NCBI GenBank assembly: GCA_903897985.1
Contig: CAIUDS010000728.1
Location: 1-34,849 of the forward strand
DNA from: an uncultured delta proteobacterium
Lineage (GTDB): Bacteria; RBG-13-61-14; DRUE01
Direction of reading: 5' to 3'
DNA: 34,849 nt
How positions within the stretch are numbered: position 1 is the first letter of the stretch; every line of letters begins with the position of its first letter. The notes beneath the pieces are model-generated. The model was not told where the DNA came from, made no database searches, and saw only the letters and a program-made list of their open reading frames with translations. This document shows positions 30,835 to 34,849 of the stretch, one piece after another. The position numbers and the translations under genes were made by a program.

Positions 30835-33800
30835 TCAGTCATTGGCCCAGCGAATATTTCCCATTGGATCAATCAATACCTTTTTTGCCTCTGAAACTCT
30901 AAGACTTTCGGGATACCGAGACCTACCTTCTTTGGGAATTTCCGACACAGGCCTAGCATCAGTGTTTTTGACAAAAAACATTTGCTGATTTTGCCCAATT
31001 TTTTGAACTATCCATAATTGCTGAATGCCTTTATCATCCTTCATCAGAACGCTTTCGTTCCTGGCAAGAGAAAAAATAAATTTTGTTCCTTCTCCGTGGT
31101 TCCGTTTTACGATTGGTTCTTTACCCTTGGTTCTCAGCCTGCGCATCGCTTCAAAGGTTGTTACAACATCCGCATCCCAATATGGATTCCCCTTTTTGTC
31201 TTTTGCTTCAAATATTTCTATGTGGTGATTTGAGCTTGTTTCCAAATTGCGAGTAAATTTTTGCGTTCCATCCGGCAGGGTGACTGGTTTTCCAATCGGG
31301 ATGGTTGTATTCGGCTTTTTTATCCGCACTTTATTGATGGGGATTTTTCGACCATCCTTGGTTTCCATAAAAGGATGATTTTCTATATTCTCAAATTTCT
31401 TGATGTCACCCCCAAGGGATTTAAGTTTTTCGATAACCAGCTTCTTGATTACAGGATCAACGATATTCTCCAATTCCTTGTTGGTCAGAGCGGCAATGGG
31501 TTTGCGAATGTGACTATAGGTATTTCCTCTCTCATCCACTTTTTGTGGGCTATAAATATGGTCAGCATGCAAAGGTCCATTCACCTTTTTGGAAACCCGG
31601 TGAGACACAATTGTCTGGTCAATGGCTTCTTTTACTTTTTCATAAAAATTTCCCCAGGGTTCATCCATTTTCCCGAAACGATGACGCTTTTCTTTCTGCG
31701 CATTTTCAGAAGCCTTACTAAGTTGGTTCACAATGGCTCGATCGGTCAAGGCAATGCAGATGGCGTCAATGGCATGGTGGCGATGGTCGGTTCTTGCTTT
31801 GTCGCCGCCCTCCGAAAGAATTCGGTTTAGATCCCAGATTTCTTTCCCACGCAAGTATGATGTAATACCGCCTTTTGTCGTCTGGACTCGACCGAGAGCT
31901 TTCTCGCCATAAAGCAGCCCTAAATAATCCCTGCCCTTGCTTGCCGCATAAGCGGTATCAATGAGTTGTGAATCAACAAAATCGCTTAATTTCTCCAAAC
32001 TATCAATTTGGAACCGCTCCAGCTTAGCTTGAGCAGACGAGGATTTCACCTTTTTGAAGCCTTTGCCATTCTTTCTCTTAACTGAGACGGTCAATAGAGG
32101 TTTGAAATCTTTTACTCGCCTTAGAATATCACTCCACCTTTCTTGGTCGCTGCCATAGGCTTGCCATGGAGATTTTTTGCCTTTGATAGCATTTTCTTCA
32201 TTGGCGCATAATGTTTTATTGATAAATGAATTATCGAGACAAATCTTGAAGGGTATAATGTGTTCAATTTGAAATTGAGGGTTCTTGCCAAAGAGATTGG
32301 CCATACTTATGCCCTTTCCGGTATAAGGACATTTCCAATCGCATTCTTCGGCCAATAAATATTTATCGAGATCATCGCGACTGGGATTCTGTATCCCAAT
32401 CTCCTTCAGTATATTTCTGGCCTTATCCCTTTCAGCCCGGTTTTGTTCATTCATCTTGGAGTGGATTTCCCTGCTTTGCCTGGTCCTTTTTGTGTCCCGA
32501 ACAAGCTCAAGCCTGATTTCCGCCGGCTTGCCATATTCTCTAACAATCGCATTAACCACCTTGCGCAGTTCGGTAAGAACCCGCTTGACCACCGGATTGG
32601 AAAGCTCGGGCAATTCCTCGTGCACCATGGGCAAGCAATCCCGCGCATCGCCTTTGAAGCGGTCGGGATAGGCATTCTTAACCGATTCCATATATTTCAT
32701 TCCATTTTCCATCAAAGGGAGAAGCTTGGATAAGGCCATCCGAGAAAGCCCGCAATAGCCATCTTCAAGCTCGATTGCGCTGAATTTTTCGGCAGTTTTA
32801 TCGTCCAGACCCCATTTTTCCTTGCCTCGCTTAACCAATCCCTTTTCATGTTGAATGCTGATCAAATCCCGAACAATTTCTTCCCGGTCTTGAACAGGTA
32901 AACCCATCCATTTCTCAAATCCAATAACATCAATGATTTGGGCCGCAGTCCGATTGCCACGGAACCCTTTTTCTCCACGACCTTCAAAATTGAATTTAAG
33001 AACCTTCAGGGGCTTCAGCAAAGCCTTAACTTGAGAAAATGTCAGTTCCTCTTTGATGTCCAACTCTTTTAACAACAAAGCCATTTGCTCCTCGGTAAAT
33101 TCCTTTATCTCACCATCGGTGGTTACGACTTTGGTGTTTTGTAGTTGCTGCAAAGTCCGAAAACGCTGAAACGTAAGGCACGCCTTTGGCGCTCTTTTTC
33201 TCCCCTTCTCATATTCGCAGACTCCGATTATTGGCGGCTTTAATGGCCTTTGATGAAATATAGCCTTCTTAATTCTTTCCCTAAATTCCGGATTTAACAT
33301 TTGCGGAAAGTACTCTATTTGTTTTCCCCAAATCTCCTCAAACTCCGCCGAATACATATCGCGACCCGTCCATCTACCCCGAATGCGAATTTGCTCAGGA
33401 TTGAGCTTTGAAAGATATTCACCAAGGGTTCGAACATTTGCTCCTTCAATTTCTCCCGCTAACTTCTCAATATCCGCTTTTACTATTCCGAAGTCTTCAT
33501 CTTTCTTGGAATTGGCCTTGCGGTTGCTTAAGAAGCCCCGGCGCTGCGCAAGATGGAACAAGGCTCGGCCAAATTCATCGGGTTCCAGTTTTTGGTCGAG
33601 GGCTTTGGCGCGGAGGAGATAAGGAAGGACCTCGGAGGCCATTGGCTCTTTGCCCTGCCATTTCTTGATCAACTCCTGGTCAAGCCGGTTGATTATTTCG
33701 TGGCGGGCCTGGGCCTTTAAATGCCGCTCTTCTTTCCTTTGCCGAGAGCTTTTCTTTTTGCCCAGTTTGGTTTGATAGGCTGGATGTTCGGGCAAAAGCC

Positions 33801-34083
33801 CTGCGCTCATTAGCAGATAAAATAAATGGCTTAATCTTCTTGAAGTTCGGTCCAGCCGACGCCGAGTAAGTCGCGCATCCCGCCTAACCACCCCTCTTGA
33901 TTGATCCTTGCCCGAGGCAATGTCTCCGTCCACCCCCGCCTCAAAAATGCGGACCCCGGTTTTTTCAATTGCGAATGGTTTGAGTCGGCCTTCCTTTTCC
34001 GAAGGAACCGCTTTAAGCAAGGCCCAGCCAATGGAATTCGACCCTAAATCCAGCCCCAGAATAAAATGATCCTTTTCCGCCAT
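30835..34083 (-). CDS. cas9: Cas9 RNA-guided endonuclease, type II-C size
   Basis: A 1082-residue effector, the compact length of type II-C. RuvC-I is GLDLGSNSIGWA with D12. The Arg-rich bridge helix is VVRRDARLTRRRLDRTSRR (65-83). RuvC-II is IRLELVRD with E526. The HNH domain is QIEHIIPF with H608 (Glu in place of the usual Asp before it), N622, and ENAIKGKKSPW with N631. RuvC-III is DHRHHAIDA with H770 and D773. The last roughly 200 residues should be the PAM-interacting part. All nuclease residues look intact. It is AT-richer than the housekeeping genes, consistent with transfer. AAAGGAGG lies 8 nt before the ATG. No csn2 or cas4 is present, also fitting II-C. Confidence 0.97.
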   Translation of the reverse strand: MAEKDHFILGLDLGSNSIGWALLKAVPSEKEGRLKPFAIEKTGVRIFEAGVDGDIASGKDQSRGVVRRDARLTRRRLDRTSRRLSHLFYLLMSAGLLPEHPAYQTKLGKKKSSRQRKEERHLKAQARHEIINRLDQELIKKWQGKEPMASEVLPYLLRAKALDQKLEPDEFGRALFHLAQRRGFLSNRKANSKKDEDFGIVKADIEKLAGEIEGANVRTLGEYLSKLNPEQIRIRGRWTGRDMYSAEFEEIWGKQIEYFPQMLNPEFRERIKKAIFHQRPLKPPIIGVCEYEKGRKRAPKACLTFQRFRTLQQLQNTKVVTTDGEIKEFTEEQMALLLKELDIKEELTFSQVKALLKPLKVLKFNFEGRGEKGFRGNRTAAQIIDVIGFEKWMGLPVQDREEIVRDLISIQHEKGLVKRGKEKWGLDDKTAEKFSAIELEDGYCGLSRMALSKLLPLMENGMKYMESVKNAYPDRFKGDARDCLPMVHEELPELSNPVVKRVLTELRKVVNAIVREYGKPAEIRLELVRDTKRTRQSREIHSKMNEQNRAERDKARNILKEIGIQNPSRDDLDKYLLAEECDWKCPYTGKGISMANLFGKNPQFQIEHIIPFKICLDNSFINKTLCANEENAIKGKKSPWQAYGSDQERWSDILRRVKDFKPLLTVSVKRKNGKGFKKVKSSSAQAKLERFQIDSLEKLSDFVDSQLIDTAYAASKGRDYLGLLYGEKALGRVQTTKGGITSYLRGKEIWDLNRILSEGGDKARTDHRHHAIDAICIALTDRAIVNQLSKASENAQKEKRHRFGKMDEPWGNFYEKVKEAIDQTIVSHRVSKKVNGPLHADHIYSPQKVDERGNTYSHIRKPIAALTNKELENIVDPVIKKLVIEKLKSLGGDIKKFENIENHPFMETKDGRKIPINKVRIKKPNTTIPIGKPVTLPDGTQKFTRNLETSSNHHIEIFEAKDKKGNPYWDADVVTTFEAMRRLRTKGKEPIVKRNHGEGTKFIFSLARNESVLMKDDKGIQQLWIVQKIGQNQQMFFVKNTDARPVSEIPKEGRSRYPESLRVSEAKKVLIDPMGNIRWAND

Positions 34084-34123
34084 TTTACCACCCTCCTTTT
34101 ATTCGCCCATTTAACCACTTTTT

Positions 34124-34153
34124 ATACTAGACCACTTTTATTTATAATGTCAA
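34124..34153 (-). promoter_or_regulatory. Promoter of the cas9-cas1-cas2 operon
   Basis: On the minus strand TTGACA (34153-34148), 18-bp spacer, TAGTAT (34129-34124), about 40 bp before the cas9 ATG and its AAAGGAGG site. It is divergent from the tracrRNA promoter, with 28 bp between the two -35 boxes. Confidence 0.6.
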
Positions 34154-34181
34154 ACATTTTTCGCTTTTTTTCATTTTTCCC

Positions 34182-34209
34182 TTGACAAGCAATTCAAAGT
34201 ATGTATAAT
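34182..34209 (+). promoter_or_regulatory. tracrRNA promoter
   Basis: A near-consensus sigma-70 promoter: TTGACA (34182-34187), 16-bp spacer, TATAAT (34204-34209). The predicted start, near 34216, is immediately before the anti-repeat. Confidence 0.85.
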
Positions 34210-34215
34210 TTTAAT

Positions 34216-34324
34216 CAAGTGTATCAAAGCGGCGATTCCCTTCTTTTCACAGTAAGGAGTTTCGTTCCGCAAGCGCTGCTCCACGGAGCATGCAGAGGCC
34301 CAGTTTACTGGGCCTCGTTTTTTT
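34216..34324 (+). ncRNA. tracrRNA
   Basis: About 105 nt between a strong promoter and a strong terminator, divergent from cas9. The anti-repeat (34218-34240, plus CACAG at 34248-34252) is complementary to the CRISPR repeat at 28854-28889. Next come CAGTAAGGAGTTTCGTTCCG, a nexus-like region recalling the ACAATAAGGCC part of Neisseria tracrRNA, and a hairpin TGCTCC-AC-GGAGCA (34277-34290). The terminator has 9-bp arms GAGGCCCAG/CTGGGCCTC (34295-34303 and 34308-34316), loop TTTA, then G and seven T. The RNA would pair with crRNA precursor and load Cas9. Exact ends are inferred. Confidence 0.88.
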
Positions 34325-34849
34325 CTCTTGCGGCCATTGCTCGCTATTATAACCCCAGTTGATGACAGAAGCGGTCATTCTACTTCGTCCCGCGGAATAC
34401 GCGGGACTACGAAGAACCAAGCAAGGTCAGAGACCGGCACCACTTTTTTTCGGGATTCGGAGTTCGGGTTTCGGCAAGGGACAGGCACCCATGGGCCTAG
34501 AGACCAAGCGCATCTCCTTACTATCGTGCTTTTGACAGGCTTCAGAATAATCTACCGGACAAGTGCCTGTCCCCTCGCTGTTTGGCCCAGCCAAACAAAA
34601 GTGCGCTTTTGCAACAGTTTTATAAGGCATTGAAAAATAAGGGGAAAAAATATTTTTTCATTTTTTGTTTGGCTGCGCCTGACATTTCTGTTTCTGAAGT
34701 CTGAAGTCTAAGGTCTGAAGTCTGATTATGAATTCAAGGACTTAGAGCCGATTTTGGCCTGAAAAAGCGATGTAACGATTGTCCTATATAGAGGGGGACA
34801 CCGCGTTTTGCCGGGCAAAACGCGGAGGTTCAAAGGAGGAAAGGTTTAA
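34325..34849. other. Non-coding region with inverted and direct repeats
   Basis: No gene is supported. Contents: the 20-base repeat shared with 18912-18931 (34358-34377); a hairpin-forming CCCGCG/CGCGGG stretch flanked by CTTCGT/ACGAAG (about 34382-34413); GGGACAGGCAC (34478-34488) inverted at 34563-34573; GTCTGAA-type direct repeats (about 34698-34727); and a perfect 11-bp hairpin CCGCGTTTTGC/GCAAAACGCGG (34801-34825). AAAGGAGG at 34832-34839 could be the ribosome binding site of a plus-strand gene beyond the window. Confidence 0.55.

Noticed and set aside
34328..34633. Plus-strand 101-codon frame beyond the tracrRNA
   Set aside because: It runs through repeat elements and the inverted GGGACAGGCAC words; composition is not coding-like.

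Overview
The window reads as a piece of chromosome from an uncultivated Gram-negative bacterium. Evidence for an outer membrane is a beta-barrel porin ending in Phe, two lipoproteins and a periplasmic lytic transglycosylase. Housekeeping genes are GC-rich, while several inserted blocks are visibly AT-richer. Short dispersed repeats of several families lie in most non-coding gaps. I cannot fix the phylum from sequence alone.

Layout. 1-1212 (minus): the start of an exported HEAT-like protein and a 67-residue protein, then a gap with an 18-bp perfect inverted repeat. 1213-4919: an MFS transporter (minus) divergent from an FHA protein overlapping a TPR-rich lytic transglycosylase (plus). 4954-14497 (minus): a nearly gapless gene run. 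It begins with a promoter, a molybdenum/tungsten-cofactor-type riboswitch and a terminator, then tupA-tupB-tupC (tungstate-type uptake), moeA, moaC, a MOSC protein, moaA, moaB, a lipoprotein gene, and the housekeeping genes tsaD, rsmA and mutM. The layout suggests oxyanion uptake and cofactor synthesis controlled by the cofactor itself through attenuation.

14498-19070: a repeat-rich gap and an AT-richer two-gene minus-strand operon, an Mrr-type nuclease/SF2 helicase with seven helicase-associated repeats followed 16 nt later by a nucleotide-cyclase-like protein. This looks like a candidate defence module. 19071-23121: a porin divergent from an EmrA/EmrB-like efflux pair whose EmrB-like gene carries a +1 frameshift. 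23280-24861: an intact hepT-mntA toxin-antitoxin pair and a frameshifted DUF2971-like gene. 24887-28745: two overlapping SDR paralogues, a divergent lipoprotein glycoside hydrolase of family 2, and a duplicated fragment of its C-terminus.

28854-34324: a compact type II-C CRISPR-Cas9 locus. cas9, cas1 and cas2 are on the minus strand. A tracrRNA gene with strong promoter and terminator diverges from cas9. Beyond cas2 there is one CRISPR repeat on the plus strand, recognised because 22 of 23 bases match the reverse complement of the tracrRNA anti-repeat 5.3 kb away. That repeat holds a promoter-like sequence and is followed at once by a terminator; no spacer-repeat array is visible. A GxxExxY-family gene bounded by iterated CGCAGAT-type repeats sits precisely between cas1 and cas2 and looks like an inserted cassette. 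34325-34849 is non-coding with several inverted repeats.
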